Assembly (NCBI GenBank): GCA_002794735.1
Contig: NBAZ01000003.1
Span: forward strand, 2,480,001 to 2,544,000
DNA length: 64,000 bases
Reading direction: 5' to 3'
From: Pyrrhoderma lamaoense
Lineage: Eukaryota; Basidiomycota; Agaricomycetes; Hymenochaetales; Hymenochaetaceae
Each line of letters begins with the position of its first letter. Position 1 is the stretch's first letter. A program made the position numbers and the translations under genes. This document shows positions 48,763-61,791 of the stretch, piece by piece. Below the pieces are notes generated by a model, which searched no databases, was not told the DNA's origin, and was given only the letters and a program-made list of their open reading frames with translations.

Positions 48763-49031
48763 GAAAGTGGGTAGTAGTCAGGCTTTTATATAATCTTAGA
48801 TAATACTTGTTGAATCCTGGTAGATCTTACAGACCTATGAGAGCTAGTTTAATGACTCACTCTAAATCAATATCGTACAAATAACAAGCTCATTGAACTC
48901 TGAGCTACCTGTGGCTTCGCGTCATACCATTTTAAGGAAGAAGTCTCGTAAAAAAATTATATAAAAGGATCTTACACATGAAGGGTTTTAAGGTTGCACT
49001 ACAACGACCATCTATGTCTAACTCGTCATGA

Positions 49032-49786
49032 TCAAATGAGTTGGTATGAATACTTAGACATATATGGTTCACTTGCACGGTCCAATTTGACACCATCATC
49101 AGTATAGCATTTCATGACAGCTTCATAGTCTTTCCATGCATTTTCAGCAGTATTGGTACATGCTGGTAACGTTTCCGATTTAGCCGCAAGTTTCTTTATT
49201 GTACTCTCTGCATTGTTCAGGATATCTCGACACCTCAATAGAATTACCATCTTCTTCTTGTAGGAATCCAAAATTTCACCATATCTCTGCGCACTATCGG
49301 GATCTTTCCTTTCATCTGCTGCGCTCTTTTGAAAGTACTTTGTCCTTAACTGGTATACCAACTTAGGGTTTTCAATATACCCTTTGACTATTTTTTTCCG
49401 TTCTTCGATGTCTTTTAGATAACCAGCTACATGCTCAGGTAATTTAGGAGGTTTAGACGGTGCCACAGCAGCGGCTACTTCTGGTTTGGGACCATTATTC
49501 GGGGTCACGATCGCCGCAGTTCTAGTTCTTGATGATGACGAGTCACCGATCCTGGGGGCTACAAAGGCTCGTTTCTCGGGATTTCGCTGGCCTAAAGCTT
49601 CTGTTTTACCAGGACGAAGGGTGTGCTTTGGGCTCTGCTCAAGCGCTATAGTCTCACCGATGGATTGACTTCCTGTTTGAGATCTTCTGGTTTCGGGTTT
49701 ATTATTTTTACCTTAGGTATGGTCGTTCCAGTATCTTTTCTTATTGGAGGTGTGGGTTGTAATCTCGTTTTGCCACTTCCAGACAT
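49032..49786 (-). CDS. hypothetical protein with helical C-terminal half
   Basis: The ATG at 49786 gives MSGSGKTRLQPTPPIRKDTG. The leader is basic, Pro-rich and disordered; the C-terminal about 150 residues are helical (HVAGYLKDIEERKKIVKGYI; LDSYKKKMVILLRCRDILNN; AENAWKDYEAVMKCYTD). One base appears lost near 49655, between LKQEVNPS and GETIALEQSPKH, since both sides share composition and the second lacks its own good start. No domain recognised. Confidence 0.5.
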
Positions 49787-50702
49787 CTCATATAATCTTG
49801 TACAAGCCGAATCTGTGGGGGATATGCTATTAGGGGAGTCAACTTGAATACACTGATATTTATAGAAGAAATGCTAGTAATGAGTGCAAAATAATACAAA
49901 TTAGAGGAACTTCCAGGACATTGCATAAATTACCCATATATGAGCTACTTTATATGCTTGTTGATCTTGTATGTTCCATTAGTCACGTGTGGTGGGTCAT
50001 GTCGACATCTTAGACGAAGTACACTAGTGTAGATAAACATATGATTTGTAGCTGAATTTGATTTATAGATAATTTACTGTATTTTTTTCTACTCAGGGAA
50101 ATAACCTCTGATACGTTGACTCAATCCTTTAGATGTATTACGTTGTTGTTGACTAAGTAGAATTTCCGAAAGGAGGAATAATTTTACCCGTACTTTGTAT
50201 GAGAATATGAGCTTGAGGTTATCCCGATTTCTAACTTTTTCAAGATCAGCAAGCTTTATTCTTCTGTATATCTTTTTTACTAGAAACCCAAGTCGTAACA
50301 CTATCTTACAAATTCCCCGCTCTTCCCAGCTGTTTGCAAGCGATACTCACCCCATTCTGTTAGAGACCTTGAAGAAGAGCGGTCTGCTTGAAGAGGCTGT
50401 GCTCCTGATAGGAGAAATATTATGATTCTACTTTGTTCCTTCTGCGCATTCCAACATTCATTTTATAGGGTGTCTAAGGGAGGGAGCAAATAGTACCTCG
50501 CAAGAGGACTAGAAAGCAAAGCAGAAATTGTGCGAATGTTAGTTGATAATAAAAGTAACTAAACTTGTGATCAAAGTTTTGGTTTAATTTCCCACGAATA
50601 CTAAGGAATATCCGCCTTGTGATTGGACCACGAGAGTTTCTTCTCGTCATCGTGTAAATACACCGTGACCCGAGCACGATGGATACTACGCATCGTGCTC
50701 TC
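49787..50702. other. intergenic, no supported gene
   Basis: Short ORFs occur on both strands, for example at 50089-50301, but without introns, domains or plausible starts. Confidence 0.45.
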
Positions 50703-50713
50703 CGTATATATAT
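50703..50713 (+). promoter_or_regulatory. TATA box of the ferrochelatase gene
   Basis: The stretch gtatatatata lies about 100 bp upstream of the ATG at 50810. Confidence 0.45.
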
Positions 50714-50809
50714 AAGATTTTCGCTTCACTCTCAAAGCGTCCTCACTTGTCACAACAGCTGTATGACACGTACTTGGTCACCGAAACGGACTTAGACCTA
50801 CTAAAAAAT

Positions 50810-52196
50810 ATGTCGGTAGCAAAGTCGGTGCTTCGCGCTCTTTCCCGAAAATATGCTACAGTGCACAATTCGAGTGGAAAACCGTAAGCCGCAACTCTTT
50901 CAAAGAAGCCTAGTACTTATTGAGCGTTTATGTAGACCAACAGGTGTGTTATATACCGTACAAATATTTCGTAACTATATACTTTGTTTCTAATACGCAC
51001 TATGAAGCGGTAATTATGTTAAATATGGGAGGACCTTCGACTGTAAGTGCAAGTTCATTGACTACTATAATTCGCTTTTACAAAAAGTATTCAGGTTCCT
51101 GAAGTTCATGATTTCCTTAAAAATCTTTTTCTTGATGGTGATCTCATACCACTTCCCGCCCAACGTCTCCTTGCACCTTTCATTGCTCGAAGACGGACTC
51201 CGCAAATTGAGGAGCAATATTCAGCAATTGGCGGAGGTTCCCCTATTTTGCGTTACACTAAACTACAAGGAGAGTCTATGTGCTCCTTATTGGATGAACT
51301 TCGACCTCAGAGTGCTCCTCACAAAAGCTATGTAGCTTTCCGATACGCTAAACCTCTTACGGATGCGTGTGCAAAGGAAATGAAAGAAGATGGGGTGAAA
51401 AGAGCTATAGCATTCACACAATATCCACAGTACAGTTGCAGTACAACTGGGAGTAGCTTGAACGAATTATTCAGACGAGGAAGTTCAGGGAAGCTGGTTC
51501 AGAGGTTGAATGGAGTGTAATAGACAGATGGGGAACTCATCCTGGGTTCATTGATTCTGTTGCTCAAAGAGTTGAAGCAGCTCTTATGAAATTCTCTCCT
51601 GAAAAACGGGACGATGTTGTACTTCTATTTTCGGCCCACTCACTCCCAATGAGTGTTGTAAATCGAGGTGATCCGTATGTTGCTGAGGTGAGCGCCACGG
51701 TATCAGAAGTAATGCGTAGGCTGGGAAATAGGAATGCGTATCGCCTTGTGTGGCAGAGTCAGGTTGGACCAAGTCAGTGGATGGGGATGCAGACCTCGGA
51801 AGCTATCAAAGGCCTTGCAAGGCTTGGGAGAAAGGATGTTGTACTTGTACCTATAGCCTTTACCAGTGATCACATTGAAACACTCTACGAGCTTGACTTG
51901 GAATATGTTAAGGAAGGAAAGGAGGTGTGTATTTCTCTTCTTCGGCCGATAGAGATCGTCCAGTCTGCTGACACGCTACTACCAAGCTGGGGATGGACGT
52001 ACAAAGGGCAGAATCTTTGAATGAGTCGCCCGTGTTTGCTCGTGCGCTGGCTGATATAGTTGCAGAACATCTCGATAATTATGACTCTGGGAAAATTGGA
52101 CCAATTAGTGTTCAGATGAAATTACGATGTCCTGGGTGTACAAATGCAACCTGTGAGCAACAAAAGAATTGGTTCGCACGGGCAGGACTAGTTTGA
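50810..52196 (+). CDS. HEM15: ferrochelatase
   Basis: Start at 50810 ([19 protein letters not shown]) with a mitochondrial presequence. Exons then give [62 protein letters not shown] with the metal-site His, [16 protein letters not shown] with the conserved His/Glu, and [17 protein letters not shown]. The last exon carries [16 protein letters not shown]: together with the Cys in QYSCSTTG this is the four-cysteine ligand set of the [2Fe-2S] cluster found in animal and many fungal ferrochelatases. The enzyme inserts Fe2+ into protoporphyrin IX at the matrix side of the inner membrane, the last step of haem synthesis. One base is lost near 51475 (ELFRR to [11 protein letters not shown]). The intron before RAESLN ends in AAG. 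Confidence 0.93.
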
Positions 52197-52793
52197 TTAT
52201 TGTTATGCATTTCTAATTTTTGATTGCAATTCGTTCTTCTCTTCTCGGCGCACTAGCTGAGTAAAATTCCTATTACTAACGTAGCTTAATGTAATGATAT
52301 CTATTCAGTCATTAATTTTCTCCTATCCAACACGCATAGCATATGATCATGTACACAGTTTCAATATACGCTGACTCCTATTCTTGTTCTCAGACTATAG
52401 AAGCTGATATATTTTCTTCTTGACGAACAAAACAAGGTATTGATTACACGATTTAGGTGTGATAGCGTTACGAGTATGTGCTAATATTTCTTCCTGGTTT
52501 TTCTCTATAAAAGTGGATGCAACTAACTTTTTTGGGAAAATGGTCGAAGTTTGATCAACTGACAATAGTCAAAGTTCATTAAGGGAAAAAAAGGGGGGAA
52601 AGTAACAAATATGTAGCAAAATTTAGATTTTGAAGCTAGACCTCAGCCGTGAGAAGCAGTTTCTCCTTGCTTATGAATCTAAACTCGCATGTGCCATCAT
52701 ATGTCTGTATAAACGCGTCATCGGCATGTGTACGAAGAACCAATACGGCAACTCCAATGTCGCAAATTATTTGCAATTGCTTGGTCGAGTTGA
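52197..52793. other. intergenic, no gene seen
   Basis: Downstream of ferrochelatase and upstream of the aldo-keto reductase gene. Nothing recognisable beyond AT-rich sequence. Confidence 0.5.
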
Positions 52794-52801
52794 TATATAA
52801 A
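52794..52801 (+). promoter_or_regulatory. TATA box of the aldo-keto reductase gene
   Basis: TATATAAA, 51 bp upstream of the ATG at 52852. Confidence 0.6.
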
Positions 52802-52851
52802 GCATCCTGAACTTGTTCGATATCTATCTATCCCCTCCGTCCTTGCAAATC

Positions 52852-54200
52852 ATGGCTACTTCAAAGACAGAAACGACACAACCTCCTGTTGAGTATAGAC
52901 GGCTCGGGAACTCTGGGTTACGTGTTTCAGTTCCGATTGTATGTCTTGTCTGGATGGGTATCTAATCCAGGTTATTGAGTTCTTTGCTTATATGCACTTC
53001 GTTATTTTAAGATTGGAGCAATGAGTTTTGGGAGCGACCAATGGTTATCATGGGTTCTCAATGAAGATAAGGTTCGCAGTTCTGATCTATATATCAATAA
53101 AAATGTGACGTGAGCAACTTTATCATGTAGGCTATTCCTATCTTAAAAGCCGCATGGGATCGTGGTGTTACGACAATTGATACGGCAAATGTCTATTCTA
53201 ATGGAGAATCCGAACGAATTATTGGAAATTTCTTGAAACAGGTTAGTGATACTCCTTTATAAAGTCACTCTGCAGCTAAGAATGACATCCTCGCTATAGT
53301 ACAATATTCCCCGACACCGCATCCAGATATTTACAAAGTGTTTTGCACTCGTTCATGATGATCCTAGTATACGTACTTTTCTCCACCCGGAGCTCAAGAG
53401 TGCTCGAGATTACGTAAACCAATCTGGTCTCTCCCGGACTGCAATATTCAATCAAGTCAACGCATCCCTTGAGCGTCTCGGCGTGACATATATCGATCTT
53501 CTACAAATACATCGCCATGACCCCGAAACGCCTCCTGAGGAAACTATGCAGGCACTACATGATCTTGTTCGGTCAGGAAAAGTACGATATATCGGTGCTA
53601 GTTCCATGAGGACTTATCAATTTGCCGAGTATAACTATGTTGCGGAAAAGAATGGTTGGACCAAATTTATCTCGATGCAGAATGAATATTCATTACTGTA
53701 TCGTGAGGATGAAAGGGAAATGATTCCTTACTGTAAGAAAAACGGAATCGGATTGATCCCATGGGGTCCTTTACAAGCCGGCGATCTTGCTGCACCCATT
53801 GATACTCAGACCACGAGGCGTTCGGTCGACAAAGAAATGGGTAGACGCAAGTACAGCGAAGCAGACAAAGCGATTATCAGCCGTGTCGAGGAAATAGCTA
53901 AGAAGAGGGACTGGCCGATGGCTCAAGTTGCTATTGCTTGGATTAACCAGAAAGTTTCTAGTCCGATTATCGGAATAAGCTCGGTACGTTCAGCTGGTAA
54001 TTCCTTCGAGATATATCTGGGCTAATTGTATATAAGACTAAACGACTTGAGGAAAGTATTATAACCGGGAAAGTATTGACTGAGGAGGAAATAAAATATC
54101 TGGAAGAGCCGTACGTTTTGAATTTTATCTAACTTTCTTCCAGTCTTGTTAATCCACTACATATAGATACGAGCCAAAGGTTGTTAGAGGCCATGCATAA
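52852..54200 (+). CDS. aldo-keto reductase (potassium-channel-beta-like family)
   Basis: Start at 52852 ([20 protein letters not shown]). Six or so exons encode a complete AKR barrel: [22 protein letters not shown], then [15 protein letters not shown] with the catalytic Asp and Tyr, FTKCF with Lys, and [18 protein letters not shown] with His, so the catalytic tetrad is present. Later motifs are [33 protein letters not shown], and the cofactor-site SSPIIGISS. The end [17 protein letters not shown] is typical. Such enzymes reduce aldehydes and ketones with NADPH; the substrate cannot be told from sequence. Close relatives in fungi are often next to secondary-metabolism or stress genes; here the neighbour is a convergent P450. 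Confidence 0.9.
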
Positions 54201-54431
54201 GAGAGAATAAAGAAATTGTATTGATATCATAAAAAAGTTTACTGTACAAGGATCGTCGACTCGTCCTTAGCTTTACAATCACTGATAAATGTTTTTGAAC
54301 GAACGGTGCTATAAATATAAGTATCGAAATTGTACATTTAAACACATGTACTAGCTAAAAATGATCACGGGTATATCTCAACAATATGGTTCAGGATTAT
54401 CACCTTTTGACTACTTTGCAAAAGATATCTT

Positions 54432-57008
54432 CAAAGGAAGTTGTGGAGAAAGTCCTTCTCTCCTTTAAGGACAGGAGATTGAAGAAAACTCATGGCCCAG
54501 AATATCTCCTTGGAACTCGGTGCAAATGAGAATGTCTCAAGTAGCACCGATAAAACAAGTTCTATCGGAGGAGTTCATATGCATAAGTGATTAATAATGG
54601 TAAGAACTTACTCATTTCCATTTCGGCAAACTTGAACCCACTAAAAGCGGATTAGAAGATAAGAGAAAGTTATAATCAGCAAAACTTACATGCACGCTCT
54701 TCCTCCACCAGAGAATGTCATCCTAAACCGAAGTTTCAGTTGAAGCATGATAAATAATGTCAATATGTGAGGCATACATCGAAGCATATACTCCCGGAAG
54801 ATGTGCCTTCGCCACAGACTCGGGCATCGGTTTTAACCATCTTTCAGGTTTCCACTCTTCCGCATCTTCTCCCCATATCTTCTTACTTCTATTCGCTCCA
54901 ATGATGGAAATAACGATCCCGGTATTATTCTTCAGAGGTATTTCTGTTAGTTGTGTTACTCCATCCACAGCAGTAATCGACCGCGCTAGGGGAAGTACAA
55001 CGTCTGCGCGGGTAGTTCTTACGAGTTGTGATACTGGAGGGAACACGCGGAGGGTTTCGCGGCAAACAGCATCGAGATATGGGAGAGACATCAGTTTATC
55101 ATAAGACAGATCTCCTTCAGCCTGTCGAGCTGCTCGAACTTCTGCACGGAGCTTATCTTGAACATCCGGATTCTTAGAAAGCTGATGAAGAATACGGCAA
55201 ACGGCACCCGTTGTTGTGTCGTGTCCGGCAAAGATAAATGTACTGCCATTTTGATTAAAACATGGGTGTTAGTAGAAAGAATGAGGTTTGGGGAACATAC
55301 CTCATTTGACCGAGGAGTTCCGACTCTGGGAGGCGATCCTCTTTGTTTGCTTCCATATTAGCTTTCACTGGTTTCATATTAAGCTTACAATTACCTGTAT
55401 AATTGAAGAAAAAAAAGGCTTACATAGGATGCTCATGATGTCCTTACCACGGCCGATCTGGTGTAAAGTATCAGCATCGCCTCGTTCAAGTCCAGCTTTC
55501 TTTTTCATGAAAATATCCCGAGAAGTTTCATCCATAACATCAGCTACAACTCCCATTGTCCGGACCAGAGGATTTGGAAAGAGGTCAACAGCTTTTCTAC
55601 GGAGCTTCGGAGTCCCAATATTCACGATCCAAGGTAGGAATTGTCGTTCCAAAAAGAGTTTGAAGTTAGTCGGACTAATCCGGTTTCAACAAATTTAAAT
55701 CAGTTTCACTAACAGAGGGGAGGAAACGGAGATATACCTAAAGACCTTGACTGCATCACTGTATCTGTTATGGGGGCATTCTCGTCCAGAGCATTGAATG
55801 TGTATCCGAGGCCTCCCTGGCCTATGCATTCAAGGGCAGCACGAGACATCCACCTCATTATATTAATCTCCTCGGAACCCTCGCGGACCTGTTTCGCAAT
55901 AATATCGCGGAACTAGATAAAATGTCAAGCGATGAAGTTTGATCAAGCTCCAGCTTCTTCGTAAAGAAGGAGGCTCCGTACCTGGTGTATAATGGGATAG
56001 AAAACGGGGATGAGGTCTCGCATGTGCTTCATTGAGAAGACTGGATTGAGCATCTTCCTCTGCCTTTTATGGCGATCACCTATGAATTATCAAAGGTAGT
56101 TTCTTAGTAGCTTATAACATCATATAATAGTATGAGATAGATACCAAGGGTAGATAAAAGACCGGGTCCGAGGACCAGATTATTCGTTCTGTTACAAGTA
56201 ATAAGAGGGATTGCCATATTATTAGGATATCAATAATGTACGTGATGAACATATCTGGCTCTTCATAGATATATTGATCCTTTACTAAGATATAGTGAAG
56301 GGCAAGAGGATCAGCGACGTAGAGTTGCTCGTCCTAGTAATAACATAAATTATTGCTCCGATGGCTTAAAGGGGAGAGACGTACTCCGAATAGCATATTG
56401 AGTCTGGAAACAGAGCCAAATTTCTTCAAGAGCATGTCATGAAACTCCCATCCATGACGATCGAATACCTGGTGAAAATTTCCTTCCGTTCTTCATGAGA
56501 GTTCATTTTTTGCTGAAACTATGATGTTAGCACGTACCCTTCCACCAAGAGGTACTAGAGGGGCCTGGAACATTTGAGAGACCAGATTTGACAAAATATG
56601 GCCGGAGAACGCGCCATAGGGTAATTGATAGAATAGTGAGACCAATAACCTGAAGGGGAGAGAATATCATACTTGTAGATTACAATCCTCCATGGGCTTT
56701 CTCTTGGTATTTTATACATAAAGATTTAACTTAAGTGTGGGAATAAGCACTTGGAGACCAGTGGGAGAATTGCTTATGACTATAGCAAAAACGACAAATC
56801 ATTCTTCCTTCGGGTAGGGATTAACACATTTTTTCAAGTTCAGCGAGCAGTCCGTGTTTGTCCCGAGGGAGGCCATCTGGTATACTACAGCAGAATCACG
56901 TAAACTTACTCCAATGGGGAAGATGGCGGAGAAGAGCTGTGTATAAGAAGCTACTGATGTGACGTAGAAGTTGGTCAAGTGAGCGAGCTTCTTTGGGAAC
57001 TATCCCAT
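54432..57008 (-). CDS. cytochrome P450 monooxygenase
   Basis: A many-exon microsomal P450. The N terminus has a hydrophobic helix (VIGLTILSITLWRVL) and the proline hinge NVPGPSSTSWWKG. Then come DRHKRQRKMLNPVFSMKHM (C-helix region), the I-helix FIFAGHDTTTGAVCRIL, the K-helix ETLRVFP with ExxR intact, the PERW-type segment EWKPERWLKP, and the haem loop FSGGGRACMGFKFAEMEM, with the Cys ligand split from the following exon. The stop is at 54432-54434. It should oxidise a hydrophobic substrate at the ER with a P450 reductase. The 5' end is uncertain: an upstream exon reaching 57008 (LAHLTNFYVTSVASYTQLF) would need a roughly 270-bp intron and one lost base; the gene may instead start near 56690. 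Confidence 0.88.
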
Positions 57009-57591
57009 CGAGAAAACTTCAGCAGCTTATATATGTGCTTGTGTACCACTTCTAGAAAAATCACCTTTACTTGAGTCATATGGATCATAAAACGATATAT
57101 CCGGAAAAGTAGCATACACACTTCAATCTCGTGTGTAAGCGAATTTCTAATAGCAGTATTAGTAATACATTGAGGTTTATCGTCTATAATTAGAGTATCT
57201 TTGAATCCCTAACATTTTAAAAATAGACACAACACAGGTTTACATCTCAATTATCGCAGCTTATAATATAACACAGAAATCTACAAAAGTAACACGGAAA
57301 TCTACAAAGGTAACAATCTTTGTTTACTCATCATAACAATACGGCCTCATTCTACCTACTACCGCACAATGTACGCCTAAATATTGACTTTGCAGAATTG
57401 AGCCGTCTCACTGACCATGGTAACAAGATACCGAAGCAAAGTGGTTTGCGAAAGAATGTCTTTAATTGGGAATGTACTCATTTACACTCTGAGAAGCAAA
57501 ATATCACAGGTAAGCAATACCTACAAAGACACAACTACATTGAAAAATGCATGTCTTTTGCATTGCGTCTGGATAAGCACATTCCCCTCCT
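57009..57591. other. divergent promoter region
   Basis: Between the P450 and the F-box gene. Short ORFs on the plus strand here are probably chance. Confidence 0.5.
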
Positions 57592-58988
57592 ATGACCTTC
57601 ATGGAGCTCGATGGTGTATTGAGCTCTTTGTCCTCCACCGCCAAAGTATCAGTGAATGAAAACGAAGCTGAGGAAGCCTGCGAAGAAAAAAAGACAGTTG
57701 CCAAGGTATCTGGAGAACTACTTAACTTGCTTCCTCAAGAGATCGTGAGTGAGATCTTCTGTGAAGTCTGCAGCGTCGATAACGCTGTAACATCTTCTTT
57801 TGAGCACATGACGCTGTCCCCTCTTCGCTTAACACACGTCTGTAGCCAGTGGCGAGAGATAGCAATTGAAACACCTCGAATATGGACACGCTTAGAAGTT
57901 ACAGCGAAACGGGCGGATATAACATCGATACTTGAGCTTATAAAACTTTGGGTACCCCGGTGCAAAATGCGGCCGCTTGTCATTGTTGTCCACTTTAATG
58001 ATGAAAATGGCCCCTTTGTGATTTATCCGGAAGATTCATTAAATCTACTGAGAGTTATAACAAAAACTGCTGCGTTGCTCAGAAAAGACCAGTGCCAAGA
58101 ATTGGATAAGGCTTTCTTCGAAACTCACGTAAAATCTGGAAGCTCTGGTGTGTTGCCAGTCCTAGAAGAGAGATACTTGTGGTATTATGGGAGAGATGAT
58201 TCCCCAAACAAGGAAGAAGCAGCATCTGTCCCGCTTACTGTACATGGTATACGACGTGCCGTCGACGAGTTCGGCATTGGTTTCCACGAACCCCTTGAAA
58301 ATTCTCTTACAAGACTAGAGTTACAAGACACAAATGGGATTTCTTGTCTTTCTACAACTGACCTCCTTTCCATTCTCGCTGAGTTCCCTCATCTTCGTCG
58401 TGTTGCTGCTTATATCGATCATCATGACTCCCCTCCGATAGAGACTTTTACTGCGTCGAGGTTGAAGGTGCTTTCTTTGGAATGGTCCACTACAACCGAT
58501 CCTGGTCCCATCTTTGACCACTTAATCACACCGAGTCTTGAAGAGCTGGAGCTAAAGGGAGATATTCCCGCTGGTGGCACTTGGGATCATCTTTTGCGGT
58601 TTATTGAGCGTTCAAAACCACCTTTGCGTAAATTGGCTGTTCAACATATTGATGTCACTTATCAAGCTTCTCGATTCTCCGATTGTCTTTCGATGTGTAA
58701 CAAGCTTGAATGTCTTTGGATCGAGGACTGTATAGCCGACGATGTATTCATTGCAAGTCTCGGGAGTCGAAATTTAGGAGCAACAGGAGCATTCTATCTT
58801 GCATTCAATCTCTGGGACTGATATCACTTAATGAGATAACCGGCGAATGCTTAACACAAACTTTGCGTAATACAGAAACTACTAACTTACATGAGCTTTA
58901 TGTTTTCGACTGCGAATTTGTCTCCGAAGGGAATTGTGAACGTATTAGAAATGAGCTTCCAGGCGTTGAGTGCTTTTTAGAATTATAA
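57592..58988 (+). CDS. F-box / leucine-rich repeat protein
   Basis: Single exon, start at 57592. After an acidic leader comes an F-box: LLNLLPQEIVSEIFCEVCS, PLRLTHVCSQWREIAIETPR, IWTRLEV. The remainder has irregular leucine-rich repeats (SLEELELKGDIPAG; LECLWIEDC; LHELYVFDCEF). F-box proteins of this kind link substrates to SCF ubiquitin ligases through Skp1; they are greatly expanded in Agaricomycetes and usually have unknown targets. One base is lost near 58790, after which the reading continues CIQSLGLISLNEITGE to the stop at 58986-58988. Confidence 0.85.
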
Positions 58989-59208
58989 ATTTATTCTTGA
59001 ATTTTCTTGTATCACCAATACTTTTTCTTGTTCTGTATGTGTTGTTACTCTACATCTTTCTTGGATATTTCTTAGAAATTAAGGCTTTTTTGAATAATAG
59101 TACTTGAACTTCGTTTCGAAATGAAGTAATATCGTTACAAGGAATCTCATGCGTATATACATATATGTGCATAGACATTTATGTTAAAATTATAGACCAG
59201 AAAGCAAT

Positions 59209-61370
59209 TTAATCATCGATTTTCTCAAACCATACTAATGAGCTTGCAGTAGGATAGCCATCCTCTGCGCATCCATATATCCCAGCATCGACATCACGCA
59301 TCAAACCGCAAGCAAAAAATCCTGTTACATGAGATCTTGTACGTTTTCTACCTTTGTGATCGGGAGTGCTTTCATCAGTATATATGAAACGAGCGGTTTG
59401 AGTATCGGGAGATCCAAATGTATAAGCGAACGGACGCTTGTCTGCACCATACCCATTTTCAAAGATGGAGAGGGCTTCTATAGTGAAGGTATCGTTGGAT
59501 AGATGCGTAAGCCGCAAATTTGAAAACCAAAAACTCTGAGATGTGGAGATTAGCTGGGGTTTATCGGCTGTCTTGTTCTCCACTTCATCAATCAAAGAGA
59601 ATGAAGAACGGAGCTCTTCACAGTATGGGATATGATTTATTGAAACCATAGGATAGGTACACAGAGTAAAGTTCCCATAGTCCGGCGCATAGTAGGTTCC
59701 AGAGTACGCTATGTGTGGCAAGGGCAGTTGTCCATATGGGTTGCCAGCGCTGGAATTCTCAGGAGCCACAACATTTTCACTATAACAAGAGTCATGAACT
59801 GCCTTTTTGTATACATATTTCCGATTATACATACCCCATCAATATTGACACATTGTTATCTGATGGCATCGCTGGGTCAGTATAACCGGTATCAAGTACT
59901 GCAGCCATAACGCTCATAGATACACGACTATTGACACGGAATCCCGTATCAGTGTTCGTAAGGGATACTAGTCCTAGGTTTGAATTCGGAAAGAATTGAA
60001 CTAAACTTTGAAATCCTGGGAGCCCTCCGCTATGTGTTAGTATCTAATTCTGTCATTAGAGAGAATTCGATGGTAAGATAGTTGAACTCCGACGTTGTAT
60101 TCATAAATCGAATCAAGCATCCATCCTAGACTATAGCCCACAATAGATTGTATGTCGGCGATTCCTTGACCTATAACGATCGCCGACGCAGTTGTAACAG
60201 CTTCGAATGTAGACTCCGGAATAATTGTTGATCCAGAAATGGGATCGATACCTTTGTGAAGAAGTACGTTTACCCATTTCATCTATGGTGTCTTATTAGC
60301 TATTAGCAAAACTAAGGAGAAATCTCTGATTAGTCCTACCAAGTCCCTGGTATTGCTTATGATTCCTCCTGCACCAGCGATTGCTTCTACGTTTTTCCCT
60401 GTGAACCAAAAGGGAATGCGTCGGCCTTTCGAAGACCAAGATTGTGAGAAATTTCCGGAAGCATTGGCTATTTCCACGGACATAACTGTGGAATCCATCC
60501 CCAATGGGGAGAAGATACGTTTCTGGGCAAATTCTGGGAACGTCATCCCAGAATACTTTTCTAGGATATAAGATCCAGTAATAAACATCTAATTTCGACA
60601 TTAGTAAAGTTAATGTAAAGGAAGAGTTCTCCTATAACTGATTTCGTTATTGTATGCCCATGTTTGGCGTAGCTCTAAAGGTGAATTGTGATAGCGAAGC
60701 CGGCGTACTATATCTCTTGGGCTATCTTGAGCCTTATATGAAAAATCGTGGCTTCAAGACATAGGAAGCAATGAAATGGTCAATTGTTAGGTTTAAAAGT
60801 TTCAAAGACAAGTTTACCCAGCCATTCCAGATACATGAGACAGGATATCTCGAAGATCCGCTTTTTCTTCGATCCACTTATCTTGAAGCACCCAATCATC
60901 TGGAATAAGATCTTTGATTTTCGTTTTCCAACCGAATTCACTTAGGGGGAAGGAAGAGCTGATATATTCCTGGCGTTACTAAAGTCATCCATAAGAATTC
61001 CAAGGGAGGTAGAAAGGAATGCCTTTGAACATGAGCCGATTGCGAATAGAGTCTAAGATAGATAACTTCATAAAATTCTCTTGGGAAGGTGAGTAAGTCA
61101 TCATACATCAGCAGTAACGAGCCGGCCTTCCTCTGAACTCGTACCCCACGCCCCGAGCTCGATTTCACCATCGGGTCGAATGATACCAAGGGCTAAACCA
61201 CGAACTTGTTCCTCATGGAGCACCCTTTCAACATACTCCGTAAATTTCTCAGTAATTATGACATCTGGTCCCGTGTGATTCTTTAATAGAAGAGGGTACT
61301 GTTCGTCTTCTGCTGAAGCTGAAGCAGATATGAAAATAGAAGAAAATAACACAATAGTTGGGATCAACAT
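59209..61370 (-). CDS. secreted beta-lactamase-like serine hydrolase
   Basis: Start at 61370 with a signal peptide (MLIPTIVLFSSIFISASASA). Exons give RGLALGIIRPDGEIELG, then TLFAIGSCSKAFLSTSLGIL containing the SxxK motif (SCSK), DLRDILSHVSGMAG, WAYNNEIMFITGSYILEKYSG with the YxN motif (YNN), PLGMDSTVMSV, and AGAGGIISNTRDL. A later exon has HSGGLPGFQSLVQFFPNSN in place of the KTG box, with His-Ser-Gly-Gly, as in esterase-type members. Family members (class C beta-lactamase / EstB / LACTB group) include esterases, peptidases and secondary-metabolite enzymes; the substrate is unknown. The C-terminal about 200 residues form a beta-rich extension. Asn-rich sequons suit a glycosylated extracellular protein. 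Confidence 0.85.
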
Positions 61371-61791
61371 ACTGACGTCTGAGATAGTATAGTGATCTTT
61401 AAGTACAAGTACAAGTACTAATTGATATATGTTGTATATCCCATATCACGTACCTTATTAATAAAAGCTAATGAGCGCATCAAAGAGCCCACACTGTGTG
61501 TACTCTTTGATGTGATATGTATCACGCTGCGGTGTGCCCGTTACTCAATTTTTGTTGCGAAAGCCCCAAATGATGTTGGTCAATTGTTAGAAGAAAGAGC
61601 GTTTCATTGGAGACGTTGATAAGCAATATAATTACACTCGTATGTAAGTTACATATCGAACTTTGATCTAGTGCAGTCCAACTAACCAAGGTAAATTGAG
61701 TATGACTAAGCAACACCCAGGTCAGCGCCCAAATCTTCGCCTTGCAACGGCATGTTGTAATATTTTATTTTTACTTTGAATATAACAAAGA
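61371..61791. other. divergent promoter region
   Basis: About 420 bp; no gene seen. Confidence 0.5.

Noticed and set aside
50089..50425. Two opposing short ORFs
   Set aside because: Mutually overlapping on opposite strands, with no recognisable content and no introns; treated as noise.
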